Source: Bradyrhizobium sp. BTAi1
GTDB lineage: Bacteria; Pseudomonadota; Alphaproteobacteria; Rhizobiales; Xanthobacteraceae
Assembly: GCF_000015165.1 (NCBI RefSeq)
Contig: NC_009485.1
Coordinates: forward strand, 4,173,501-4,237,500
Direction of reading: 5' to 3'
Length of the DNA stretch: 64,000 nt
The position numbers were made by a program, and so were the translations under genes. The notes below the pieces were generated by a model. That model was given only the letters and a program-made list of their open reading frames with translations, was not told the DNA's origin and made no database searches. Shown piece after piece: positions 55,961-63,613 of this stretch. Position 1 is the stretch's first letter. Every line of letters begins with the position of its first letter.

Positions 55961-56176
55961 ATGACCGCTTTGAATACTGGGCTCGAGCCGGTCCGGAGCT
56001 CGATGGCCAGAGGCGCCGCGGATGCGGCCGCCAAACCGGCGCAGATGCCGATGTCGCGGCAGAACGCGTTCGGCAACCACGGCTATGACATGTATCCGCA
56101 GGAGCTTGTCCGGCTGTCCGGCTGCCAGGAGCTCAAGCTTCGGCGCGAGAAGAAGCGCGCCTTGGTGCTGAGCTGA
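55961..56176 (+). CDS. Small protein, unknown
   Basis: 71 residues, Ala/Arg-rich, ending in a charged LKLRREKKRALVLS. GGAG lies 6 bp before ATG 55961. TTGCCC-ATG-GGGCAA (55923-55937), a possible operator, lies just upstream. The stop is inside a tandem duplication. No recognised domain. Confidence 0.55.
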   Translation: MTALNTGLEPVRSSMARGAADAAAKPAQMPMSRQNAFGNHGYDMYPQELVRLSGCQELKLRREKKRALVLS

Positions 56177-56192
56177 CTTGGTGCTGAGCTGA
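56161..56192. repeat. 16-bp tandem duplication spanning a stop codon
   Basis: CTTGGTGCTGAGCTGA occurs at 56161-56176 and 56177-56192. The first copy encodes the last four codons and TGA of the small upstream gene. Confidence 0.95.
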
Positions 56193-56381
56193 GGCCAAGC
56201 CGCTCCGCCACCACGTGACGGTGTGCCGGCGGCATCTCGGTTGCGGTGCTCGGCGCGTGAGATCGTTTTCATTCACGCCATCAGCGTTAACGCATCATTA
56301 ACCAGGTCGCGCGACCCTGTTCGCATGCTCCCCCAGGAGTGCGACGGAATCGGACGGCCGGAGCCGACAGTCGCGACAAGA

Positions 56382-56412
56382 GGCCGGCGGCGTAACGCCC
56401 GCCGGCCTTTTT
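56382..56412 (+). terminator. Orphan Rho-independent terminator
   Basis: GGCCGGCG (56382-56389) and CGCCGGCC (56400-56407) with a 10-nt loop are followed by TTTTT. It lies on the plus strand about 200 bp after the nearest plus gene, and just past the convergent gene's stop. It may end a small RNA or a long 3' UTR. Confidence 0.75.
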
Positions 56413-56463
56413 GCTGATCGATCGGCAAACTCAACGCAACGGCCATGGCCATCGCCAAAGCGC

Positions 56464-57216
56464 TCAGTTGCGCCGTGCCAGCGAACGTAGAAAACCCTGG
56501 TATTCCTCGTTCAGCTCCATGTCGACGGCGGGCGCCAGTCTCAGCAGCGCATTCGCGATGAAGGCCTGGTCGTTGCGCGGCTCCTCCAGCACCTCGCGGA
56601 GGACCGGGACGTTGTCCTCGATGTGATGCAGGAAGGCGACGCCTTTTTCTGCGGTCTCGGTCCAGCGCGCCCGCGTCCATTTCGCCAGCGGGTACATGAC
56701 CTCATGGATGAAGTTGGATTTGCGCGCCTTCTCGAAGAAGCGCAGGCCAGCGCTCCAATACTCCTTGGCGCGGAGCGGGGGCGGCGGCAGGTCGCCGGCC
56801 AGCATCTTCTTGCCGGCCTGTCCGACGAAGTCATCCAAGGTGGTCGGTGCATCGATCGTGGCGCGGAAGTGCCACAGCGCGAACGAGCCCGGGAAGTCGG
56901 TGCCCATCTGAGCGAGCAGCGCGGTCTCGACCTGGTCGAGCGCAGCCTTGTCGCCCTTCAATGACGCCGTCATGGCGAAGGCGAACAGCGCGTCATTGCC
57001 GACCTCGTGCACGCCGCCGGTCTTCAGCTGTGCGGCGGACAAAGCAGGCGTGCTGCCATCTGCGGGCACCGTGGCCTCGCCGGCGCGCTGCGCCTTGATG
57101 AAGGCGGTGATCTCGAGCCAACCCATCAGGTGGGCAATGAAGGCCTCGGGATCGACATGCACGATCGCGAGATTGAGCGGCTCCTTGCGCGTTCGCAGCT
57201 CCGACATGTCGGTCAT
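56464..57216 (-). CDS. Conserved-looking protein of unknown function
   Basis: 250 residues, no signal peptide or membrane helix. Predominantly helical composition with segments LAIVHVDPEAFIAHLMGWLEI, FALWHFRATIDAP and FIHEVMYPLAKWTRARW. No domain is recognised. Divergent from the Rieske ferredoxin gene across 203 bp. The start codon is an ATG; the codon pattern is like its neighbours. Confidence 0.8.
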   Translation of the reverse strand: MTDMSELRTRKEPLNLAIVHVDPEAFIAHLMGWLEITAFIKAQRAGEATVPADGSTPALSAAQLKTGGVHEVGNDALFAFAMTASLKGDKAALDQVETALLAQMGTDFPGSFALWHFRATIDAPTTLDDFVGQAGKKMLAGDLPPPPLRAKEYWSAGLRFFEKARKSNFIHEVMYPLAKWTRARWTETAEKGVAFLHHIEDNVPVLREVLEEPRNDQAFIANALLRLAPAVDMELNEEYQGFLRSLARRN

Positions 57217-57419
57217 CTCGCACTCCGTGGCTGTCGCTCGCCGGCCTGTCCGCTGCGATGTCAGCTTTCTGACATCGCTGGGGCGCCGGCGAGACGTGCA
57301 GAGGAGGGCAGCAAGAAGGGTGCCATGACATCAGCGTCTTGCGGGCTTCCGACCGCGCCGGAACGAGTCTTGCTGGGGCTGCTTGCGATTCGACAATTGG
57401 CAACGGAGCTTCGCCCCGC

Positions 57420-57752
57420 ATGTTCACCCGGGTCTGCAAGGCCGACACGATCGATGAAGGCGGGATGCGTCTCGTCATCGCCGATGCCCACCTCATCATC
57501 CTCGCCTGGCCCGACGATGGTGAGCTCAAAGCGTTCCAGGGCGTGTGCCCCCATACGGCGGCGCCGATGGCCGAGGCCGGCTTTGACGGCCGTGTGCTCA
57601 GCTGCCCTGTGCATCACTGGACCTGGGATGCGCAGACCGGTCTGCCGCTGCACCCGCAGGAAAGCGCGCTGGCTGCCTATCCGGTCAAGGTCGAGGACGG
57701 GGTGGTCTATATCGACACCGATGGCATCTCTCCGTCGTTCGCCGCACGCTGA
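57420..57752 (+). CDS. Rieske 2Fe-2S ferredoxin, TmoC-like
   Basis: 110 residues. The Rieske ligands are CPH in FQGVCPHTAAPM and CPVHH in VLSCPVHHWTWD. The compact length and ending (YPVKVEDGVVYIDTDGI) resemble toluene-4-monooxygenase ferredoxin T4MOC. No hydroxylase, reductase or effector gene lies nearby. GGAG lies 10 bp before ATG 57420. Could serve any dioxygenase or monooxygenase elsewhere. Confidence 0.88.
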   Translation: MFTRVCKADTIDEGGMRLVIADAHLIILAWPDDGELKAFQGVCPHTAAPMAEAGFDGRVLSCPVHHWTWDAQTGLPLHPQESALAAYPVKVEDGVVYIDTDGISPSFAAR

Positions 57753-57968
57753 GCCGCGCCGTTCAGGTCGGGGACGACGCGCACGGGCCGCTTGCCCGGC
57801 CGACCAAACGCCTCTATACGTTCGGCGCGCGCGGCGCGGAATCATCCTCGATGGTTCAGCCGGCCTCGCAGATCTCAGCCTTAACCCGCTGATTTGCTGA
57901 AGGTTTTGCCAAGAACGTGCAAACGGCGATGACGCCGGGGCCGATGGTCTCGCTGCATCGTGCGTCTT

Positions 57969-58043
57969 GCTCCCTTCGTCTATCGGTTAGGACGCCACCC
58001 TTTCACGGTGGAGAGAGCGGTTCGATTCCGCTAGGGAGCGCCA
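57969..58043 (+). tRNA. tRNA-Glu (anticodon TTC)
   Basis: 75 nt with encoded CCA. Acceptor arms GCTCCCT (57969-57975) and AGGGAGC (58033-58039), discriminator G, then CCA. Anticodon stem CCACC/GGTGG encloses CTTTCAC, anticodon TTC at 58002-58004. The T-loop GGTTCGATTCC is canonical. No integrase or att repeat is nearby. Confidence 0.97.
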
Positions 58044-58202
58044 CCCCGCATCCGTCCTCCCATCGTTCCGTGCCTCCCTGCAGCGGACCATTGGGCTCCT
58101 CGCGCAGCCCTGTCAGGCCATCGGCGCATTGGCTGTGTTCGATCCGGTCAACCCTCCATTAGGGTCCTTGCCGTACTGCAACGGGCAAGCAGGAGCAGGA
58201 TG

Positions 58203-58460
58203 ATGGCCGCGCCCAAGAAGCGGGAAGCCCGAAAGTCGATGAAGCAGCCAGCGTGGATCACGCTGGATGGTGGCTTCGCTGTGCGTCATTGCCTGGTTCA
58301 AGACATCTCCAGCGCCGGCGCCAAGCTGACCCTCGAGGATGCGGCGGCCCTGCCGGGAACGATCCGGCTCGCCTTTGCCCGCGATGCGCGCACGGGCCGG
58401 CTCTGCCAGGTGGTGTGGCGCCGCGGCGCATCGGTCGGCGTCAAGTTCATCGGCAAGTAG
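58203..58460 (+). CDS. Single-domain PilZ protein
   Basis: 85 residues. The c-di-GMP-binding D/NxSxxG motif is DISSAGAKL. The RxxxR half appears only as RKSMK, so binding may be altered. VVWRRGASVGVKFIG is the usual PilZ end. AGGAG lies 7 bp before ATG 58203 (ATG 58200 is adjacent). Common in Bradyrhizobium. Confidence 0.85.
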   Translation: MAAPKKREARKSMKQPAWITLDGGFAVRHCLVQDISSAGAKLTLEDAAALPGTIRLAFARDARTGRLCQVVWRRGASVGVKFIGK

Positions 58461-58533
58461 CCAGCGTATCGCGGCTGCGCGGGGGCGGTGATTTCGCGCA
58501 GCGCAATCGGCGAAGATGCGCTAACAAGCTGCC

Positions 58534-58788
58534 ATGTTCAGATCCATCCTTTGCGGAACGATCACCTCCATGCTGGTGGTGACCGTCGCCTGCGCCGGCA
58601 GCGTCGGCCCGTCCCTGTTGTCTCCGAGCGTTCCCAACGCGGAGCGGCCGGCAGCACGGCCGAGCAAAGCCAGCCGCAATCCCTGTGCGTCCTACGGCGC
58701 CAATTTCGTGCGGATCGAGGGAACCGGCACGTGCATGAAGGTCGGCGGCGCCGTGCGCGTCGAGACAGGCACGGGACTCGGCCGTTGA
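58534..58788 (+). CDS. Small exported porin-segment-like protein
   Basis: 84 residues. A signal peptide (about 1-20) is followed by NPCASYGANFVRIEGTGTCMKVGG, which resembles the N-terminal CSxYG..F..IPGTDTCxxIGG module of rhizobial porins, but no barrel follows. It is either a free-standing module or a remnant. The ribosome site is weak. Confidence 0.65.
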   Translation: MFRSILCGTITSMLVVTVACAGSVGPSLLSPSVPNAERPAARPSKASRNPCASYGANFVRIEGTGTCMKVGGAVRVETGTGLGR

Positions 58789-58802
58789 ATCTGGCGGCTG
58801 CC

Positions 58803-59444
58803 TTACGAGAGCGGCGGCGCGACGTGGCGGATGAAGGCGGGACGCTGTGATAGCCGCTGATACCAGCTGTCGAGATGGGGCAGCTCCGGCTTGACCACGC
58901 CTTCGACGCCGAACCACCGCCGCGCATAGGCACCGAGCGCGATGTCTGCGAGGGTGAACGTCTCCGCCTCGACATAGCTCCGCGTGCCGAGATGGGCGTC
59001 CAGGATGCGCCACATCGCCGCGGCGTCGTCGGCGGCTTTCTGCAACGCGATCATATCGCGCTGCGCCGGCGGGGTGCGCACGAGACCCCAGAACAGCGGA
59101 CGCTCGATCGGCTGCACCGTGGACAGCGTCCAATCCAGCCAGCGCTCGACCGCCGCACGTTGGCGCGGCAGCGACGGGTACAGCGGCGTCGTCCCGCCAT
59201 AGGCCAGGCAGAGATAACGCATGATCGCGTTGCTCTCCCAGAGCACGAGGTCACCATCGACCAGGGTGGGAATTCGGCCGTTGGGATTCATGGCGAGATA
59301 GTCCGCCTCGGTGTTGCGGCCGAACTGCATGCCGGCATCAATCCGCTCGAAGGCGAGATCGAGCTCGGCCATGCACCACAGCACCTTCTGGACGTTCACC
59401 GAGTTGGCGCGGCCCCAGAGGGTGAGCTTGCTGTCGGCGGGCAT
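58803..59444 (-). CDS. Glutathione S-transferase
   Basis: 213 residues. Thioredoxin-like N-terminal domain with NPNGRIPTLVDGDLVLWESNAIMRYL, the glutathione-binding Pro and ES pair, then an all-helical C-terminal domain (FTLADIALGAYARRWF). AGGAG favours the second of two adjacent ATGs (59444 over 59447). Confidence 0.92.
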   Translation of the reverse strand: MPADSKLTLWGRANSVNVQKVLWCMAELDLAFERIDAGMQFGRNTEADYLAMNPNGRIPTLVDGDLVLWESNAIMRYLCLAYGGTTPLYPSLPRQRAAVERWLDWTLSTVQPIERPLFWGLVRTPPAQRDMIALQKAADDAAAMWRILDAHLGTRSYVEAETFTLADIALGAYARRWFGVEGVVKPELPHLDSWYQRLSQRPAFIRHVAPPLS

Positions 59445-59500
59445 CATCGGCTCCTGTCTCGCATGACACTGTCGGCGAGCTTGATAGCGCATCTCAAGCA

Positions 59501-59527
59501 AAAAGCCCCGCTGCGGGCGGGGCTTTT
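59501..59527 (-). terminator. Rho-independent terminator after 26-residue protein gene
   Basis: AAAAGCCCCGC (59501-59511) and GCGGGGCTTTT (59517-59527), 5-nt loop. Near-identical in design to the terminator at 12025. Confidence 0.85.
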
Positions 59528-59552
59528 CGGTTAAGCGCGTCGCGCGCGGTGA

Positions 59553-59633
59553 TCAGCGGCCGAAGAACAGCCACAGCAGAATGATCACGGGGATCGGCAC
59601 GCCCAACAACCACAGCAGAATTCCTCGACCCAT
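59553..59633 (-). CDS. 26-residue membrane protein
   Basis: 26 codons, ATG 59633 to TGA 59553. The product is almost entirely one hydrophobic helix (ILLWLLGVPIPVIILLWLFF). GAGGAGG lies 5 bp upstream and a terminator follows directly, so this is a complete transcription unit. I recall the same short sequence recurring in rhizobia. Function unknown. Confidence 0.8.
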   Translation of the reverse strand: MGRGILLWLLGVPIPVIILLWLFFGR

Positions 59634-59743
59634 CTCGGCCTCCTCATGTCCTCTTCGTCAATCGAAGCGACAACGCGAGGGGCTCGGCGATGTTCCGCGC
59701 GTGGCGCGGCTGCCGCAGAGCGGGGCCTCAGCGAGTGGGGGCG

Positions 59744-60196
59744 TCACCAATGCCCGGTGTTCGGCATCGACAGCCAGGGCTCGGCAGGGGCCTTCGGCTC
59801 GCCCTTCTGCAACAACTCGATCGAGTGCAGATCGGGCGAACGGACGAATGCCATGTTGCCGTCGCGCGGCGGACGGTTGATGGTGATGCCGAGCTTCATC
59901 AGCCGATCGCAGGTGGCATAGATGTCGTCGACCTCATAAGCGAGATGGCCGAAGAAGCGATCCTCGCCATAGCTCTCCTCGTCCCAATTATAGGTGAGCT
60001 CGACCAGCGGCGCGCCGCGTGTCGGCGGCAGGCTCTTCAGCAGGTGTTCATCCTCGGGCGCGCAGAGAAACACCAGGGTGAATCGTCCCTTGTCGTTGTC
60101 GATCCGGCGCACCTCCTTCAGGCCGAGCGCATCGGAATAGAATTTGAGCGCCGCGTCGAGATTGCGCACGCGCAGCATGGTGTGGAGATAACGCAT
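59744..60196 (-). CDS. gloA: Glyoxalase I (VOC family)
   Basis: 150 residues. Two beta-alpha-beta-beta-beta modules: RYLHTMLRVRNLDAALKFYSDALG and GHLAYEVDDIYATCDRL. The metal residues His5, Glu in VELTYNWD, and His/Glu in FGHLAYEV and SIELLQ match lactoylglutathione lyase. It detoxifies methylglyoxal. Confidence 0.92.
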   Translation of the reverse strand: MRYLHTMLRVRNLDAALKFYSDALGLKEVRRIDNDKGRFTLVFLCAPEDEHLLKSLPPTRGAPLVELTYNWDEESYGEDRFFGHLAYEVDDIYATCDRLMKLGITINRPPRDGNMAFVRSPDLHSIELLQKGEPKAPAEPWLSMPNTGHW

Positions 60197-60787
60197 CGTT
60201 CTGGTCTCCTTCGAGCTTGAAGCGGATGTTCAACGAACGCCCATGGACGTCGATCCATAGCAGCAAATCGTTGTCTGGCGCAGCAGGGCAAGGGCGTGTG
60301 GGTGCTGCGACTGCGCACGGATCTTCCGCGCGACCACCGCGCATCGCGCTCGTTGCAGGATGTTTCGCGCCGCCGGCAGGCACGCCGCGAATCCCTATTT
60401 TGGCAGTGATTCGCGACCGCGATGCACGGGCGGGATGCGCCCATATCCAGGAATTTCAGGGCATTTTGGCTGTGATGTGCGGCCAAAATCACGCATGACG
60501 GTCGAAAATGCCTGGAAATATAGGGGAAAATGAATCGACCGCTCGCTTCGATCGTCATCGCAGCTTGACTTCTCGGCGCTCCGTTGGAATTTTGGCGCCG
60601 CTGTGGGTGCTTCGGGGCCCCTTGAAATGCAGGAGAATCCCGAAAAAACGCGGGGTAATACGCCACCAGACGACTCAAGTCACGGCTGTGCAATGCAGCC
60701 AGAAAGCCCCGACCAGTCTGCGCAGCAATGCGCTGATAGCCGCGCAGTCGTCTCGTCATTCACCGGTACCAATCCTAAGGAGATACG
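60197..60787. other. Gene-free region with repeated ATTTTGGC motif, upstream of HU
   Basis: 591 bp with no credible gene. ATTTTGGC occurs at 60397, 60463 and 60589, and inverted at 60482-60489. The first two extend to ATTTTGGC-WGTGAT-NNGCG, spaced 66 bp. 60463-60489 is a hairpin with an 8-bp stem. A TTGACT at 60565 may be a -35 element. Confidence 0.65.
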
Positions 60788-61090
60788 ATGGCTACCCAAC
60801 TTTCGAAGTCGCAGCTGATCGAGAAGATTGCGACCACCACCGAGTTGTCCAAGCGTGACGTCAAGAACGTCATGGAGACTCTCACGGATGTCGGCCACAA
60901 GGAGCTGAAGAAGAACGGCGTGTTCCTGGTGCCGGGCTTCGCGAAGTTCGTCGTCGTCAAGAAGCCTGCCGTGAAGGCGCGCAAGGGCACCAACCCCTTC
61001 ACCGGCGAAGAGATGATGTTCAAGGCCAAGCCGGCCCGCAAGATCGTGCGCGCGCGCCCGGTCAAGGCCGCCAAGGATGCGGTCGCCTGA
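60788..61090 (+). CDS. HU-family DNA-binding protein
   Basis: 100 residues. An HU/IHF fold with the DNA-arm region TNPFTGEEMMFKAKPARKIVRARP. It ends in a basic-Ala tail (VKAAKDAVA) slightly longer than classic HU (90). A nucleoid-compacting architectural protein. AAGGAGATA precedes the ATG, and a terminator follows. Confidence 0.93.
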   Translation: MATQLSKSQLIEKIATTTELSKRDVKNVMETLTDVGHKELKKNGVFLVPGFAKFVVVKKPAVKARKGTNPFTGEEMMFKAKPARKIVRARPVKAAKDAVA

Positions 61091-61118
61091 TCCGACCCGC
61101 CACGTTCTGAGCGACATC

Positions 61119-61146
61119 AAAGGCCCCCTGACAAGGGGGCCTTTTT
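61119..61146 (+). terminator. Rho-independent terminator of HU gene
   Basis: GGCCCCC (61122-61128) and GGGGGCC (61135-61141), loop TGACAA, then TTTTT. The next 330 bp up to 61474 hold no recognisable feature. Confidence 0.9.
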
Positions 61147-61474
61147 GTTGCGCGATGGTTTCTCGCGCAATGGCCGGTGCTGCCGGAACGACAGCAGCGC
61201 CAGCGCGACGGAATATCTTCGTCGCCTGGCGCCACCTCGAAGACTGGGCCCTGAAATCCCCAGTGCTGATGTGTATCGGCGGTCCGCCAAAAGGTTCAAC
61301 GCGCTGACGGCTCATCGTGAGGCAGTCCGTCGCCGCAGCTCAGCGGGGTCGCAGGCCGGTGGGGACAAATCGTGGCATGCTGCGCAGCAAGCCGTTCCAG
61401 CGGCGCGCCAATGCGGGCAAGCCGGGCTTGTGGATAGGCTGCGGACAAGCGGTGGATGGCTTGGGGCGGTCGGC

Positions 61475-61612
61475 TCAGCGATTGATCGGGCGCGTGATGT
61501 CGTCGATGGCGCTCTCTGTGCCGGCCGGCTCGCCACCTGGGTGGCAGGAGGCGATCACGACGAAGCCGCCATAGCCGATGATGTTGAACAGAAGTTCCAG
61601 CCAACTTGCCAT
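61475..61612 (-). CDS. 45-residue protein with short hydrophobic helix
   Basis: ATG 61612, preceded by AAGGA at 8 bp. One hydrophobic stretch (LELLFNIIGYGGFVVIA), then a hydrophilic tail. A longer in-frame ATG at 61669 is less likely. Function unknown. Confidence 0.55.
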   Translation of the reverse strand: MASWLELLFNIIGYGGFVVIASCHPGGEPAGTESAIDDITRPINR

Positions 61613-61764
61613 TTCAGATTCCTTGGCCGCGTTCGCGTGGCCGGCCATATCCGGGAGTGAACCTGCCACCGGCCTCGTGGGTTCCGGTCCTCACGACAGT
61701 GTGCGGAGTGCAACCAATGTCCCGGCGTCTGCGTTGCTTGGTCGCATATGATTTGGAGGACACG

Positions 61765-62064
61765 ATGAGAAACGCATTAGCCGCTCTGGCGACTGCAGGC
61801 GCCGTCGCCGCCACCGCCCTCGCTGCGCCGGCCCCGGCGCAGGCGCGTGGACTCGGGCCTGGCCTGGCATTCGGTCTGGCCGCAGGCGCGCTGACCGCAG
61901 GCGCGCTCGCAGCCTCCGGCGCTTATGATTACGGTCCAGGCCATGGCTACTATGGTCCGGGCTATGGCTATTACGGCCCGCGCTACGTCTACGGGCCCGG
62001 TCCCTACGCCTATTATGGTGGACCGTACTACCATCGGTACCACCACTGGCGGCACCATTGGTAA
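61765..62064 (+). CDS. Small exported Gly/Tyr/His-rich protein
   Basis: 99 residues. A signal peptide (about 1-28, APAQA|RGL) is followed by an Ala/Gly hydrophobic segment. The C-terminal half is made of GYYGPG-type repeats ending in a His-rich HRYHHWRHHW. GGAGGA lies 4 bp before the ATG at 61765. Such proteins are common in rhizobia, possibly surface-associated; the His cluster could bind metal. Confidence 0.8.
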   Translation: MRNALAALATAGAVAATALAAPAPAQARGLGPGLAFGLAAGALTAGALAASGAYDYGPGHGYYGPGYGYYGPRYVYGPGPYAYYGGPYYHRYHHWRHHW

Positions 62065-62179
62065 AACTATGAATGCGAGAGAGCCCGGAGGCCCGGCCCC
62101 CGGGCTCTCTTCGATTTGCGCGCGATGTGGGCGCGGGCCTTGGCCCAGCGCGGGATGGCGGCGCCCGTGCAGCAGCGCG

Positions 62180-62344
62180 CTACTCGGCGGCTTCGCCGCG
62201 ATCGGCTCGCTTCCAGGCAAGGCTCGCATATTCCTCGCGTTCGCGCGCGAACCTCTCCTGGGTTGATCTGAACCGCGCAATGCGGGCGGTGATTTCGGCG
62301 CGCTCCTGCGCACGCCGATCGTCTTGCGTCTCTTTGTGTCCCAC
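62180..62344 (-). CDS. 54-residue charged helical protein
   Basis: GTG 62344 to TAG 62180. The product is a long charged helix (QDDRRAQERAEITARIARF, then a TQERFAREREEYASLAW segment), a pattern I recall from several Bradyrhizobium small proteins. The ribosome site is weak. It lies at the far end of a 115-bp gap from the Gly/Tyr-rich gene and is convergent with it. Confidence 0.65.
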   Translation of the reverse strand: MGHKETQDDRRAQERAEITARIARFRSTQERFAREREEYASLAWKRADRGEAAE

Positions 62345-62651
62345 GGATGTTCTCTGCTCTGGTCAAATCCGACGAGGCTCGCCCTGAGACGCATGACAAA
62401 CTTCCTGGCGAATCGCTGTCGTGATGTGGGTGCCCGATTGGGGCGTGATTGCGGACGCCGGTCGCCATCACATGCCCGCTCACCATTTGGCTGGGGACAG
62501 CAGCGCCGCCATGCCTGGCTCCAGTAGAACACGCAGCCACGGACTCGTATCGCTTGCATCGCGGCGACCCAGCCTCGGTTCGGGCGCATGAGACTTGGTC
62601 GCCGGCCGTGCTAAACTCGCAGCAATGAATGACTGGTTCGGGTGAGCCGCG

Positions 62652-63413
62652 ATGATCCGATCTGATCTGCAGGATGGCGTGAACCGCTTGGGCGATATGA
62701 TCGCGGCCGCCAAGGTGATCGTGCCGTTCACGGGGGCCGGCATTTCGACGGAGGCCGGCATCCCCGACTTCCGTTCGCCCGGAGGGCTATGGACCCGCAA
62801 CCGGCCAATCGACTTCCAGGAGTTCGTCGCCAGCCAGGATGCCCGCGATGAGGCTTGGCGCCGGCGCTTTGCGATGCAGGAAACGTTTGCGGCGGCGCGA
62901 CCAAGCCGGGGCCACCGCGCACTCGCCGCGCTCTACCGTGCCGGCAAGATCCCCGCGGTGATCACGCAGAACATCGACAATCTGCACCAGGACTCCGGCT
63001 TCGCCCCCGATCACGTCGTCGAGTTGCACGGCAACACCACTTACGCGCGCTGTATCGGATGCGGGCAACGCTATGAGATCGGCTGGGTGCAACAGCGCTA
63101 TGCCGCCGACAACGCTGCGCCCGACTGCCCGGCCTGTGCCGCGCCGGTGAAGACGGCGACGGTGTCGTTCGGTCAGGCGATGCCGGAAACGGAGATGCAG
63201 CGCGCGACCGAGCTGGCGCAGCATTGCGATCTCTTCATCGCGATCGGCTCGTCATTGGTTGTATGGCCGGCGGCGGGCTTTCCATTGATGGCAAAGCAGG
63301 CGGGTGCACGACTTGTCATCATCAACCGGGAACCGACTGATCAGGACGACGTTGCTGATCTCGTCATTCACGATGACATCGGCGAAGTGCTTGGTCCGTT
63401 CCTCCGTAATTGA
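62652..63413 (+). CDS. cobB: SIR2-family NAD-dependent deacylase
   Basis: 253 residues. Motifs: FTGAGISTEAGIPDFRSP, TQNIDNLHQDSG, the catalytic His in VVELHGN, and the zinc cysteines CIGCG and CPACA. It removes acyl groups from protein lysines. The ATG has no strong ribosome site. The preceding 307 bp hold nothing recognised. Confidence 0.94.
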   Translation: MIRSDLQDGVNRLGDMIAAAKVIVPFTGAGISTEAGIPDFRSPGGLWTRNRPIDFQEFVASQDARDEAWRRRFAMQETFAAARPSRGHRALAALYRAGKIPAVITQNIDNLHQDSGFAPDHVVELHGNTTYARCIGCGQRYEIGWVQQRYAADNAAPDCPACAAPVKTATVSFGQAMPETEMQRATELAQHCDLFIAIGSSLVVWPAAGFPLMAKQAGARLVIINREPTDQDDVADLVIHDDIGEVLGPFLRN

Positions 63414-63613
63414 ACGGAAATTGATGCATTTTTGCCTGCATGTCTGTTCATATGCCTCACTGAAACCGATTTTTGTCTATGCGCGGCACGAGGGAATGTT
63501 ATCTTTGATTCGAGAGATTCGCGTGGCTCGCCGTGGGTATAAGTGGTGATCATGCGGTTAAGAACGCCGTTGCAGGGGTGGCGGCTCACAATTTATCTGT
63601 GAGGTCCGGGGTT

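Noticed and set aside
57969..58043. tRNA-Glu as an integration site for a mobile element
   Set aside because: No integrase, direct att repeat or composition change lies on either side.
61428..61437. TTGTGGATAG, a DnaA-box-like sequence
   Set aside because: A single near-match without neighbours, dnaA or dnaN; not evidence of an origin.
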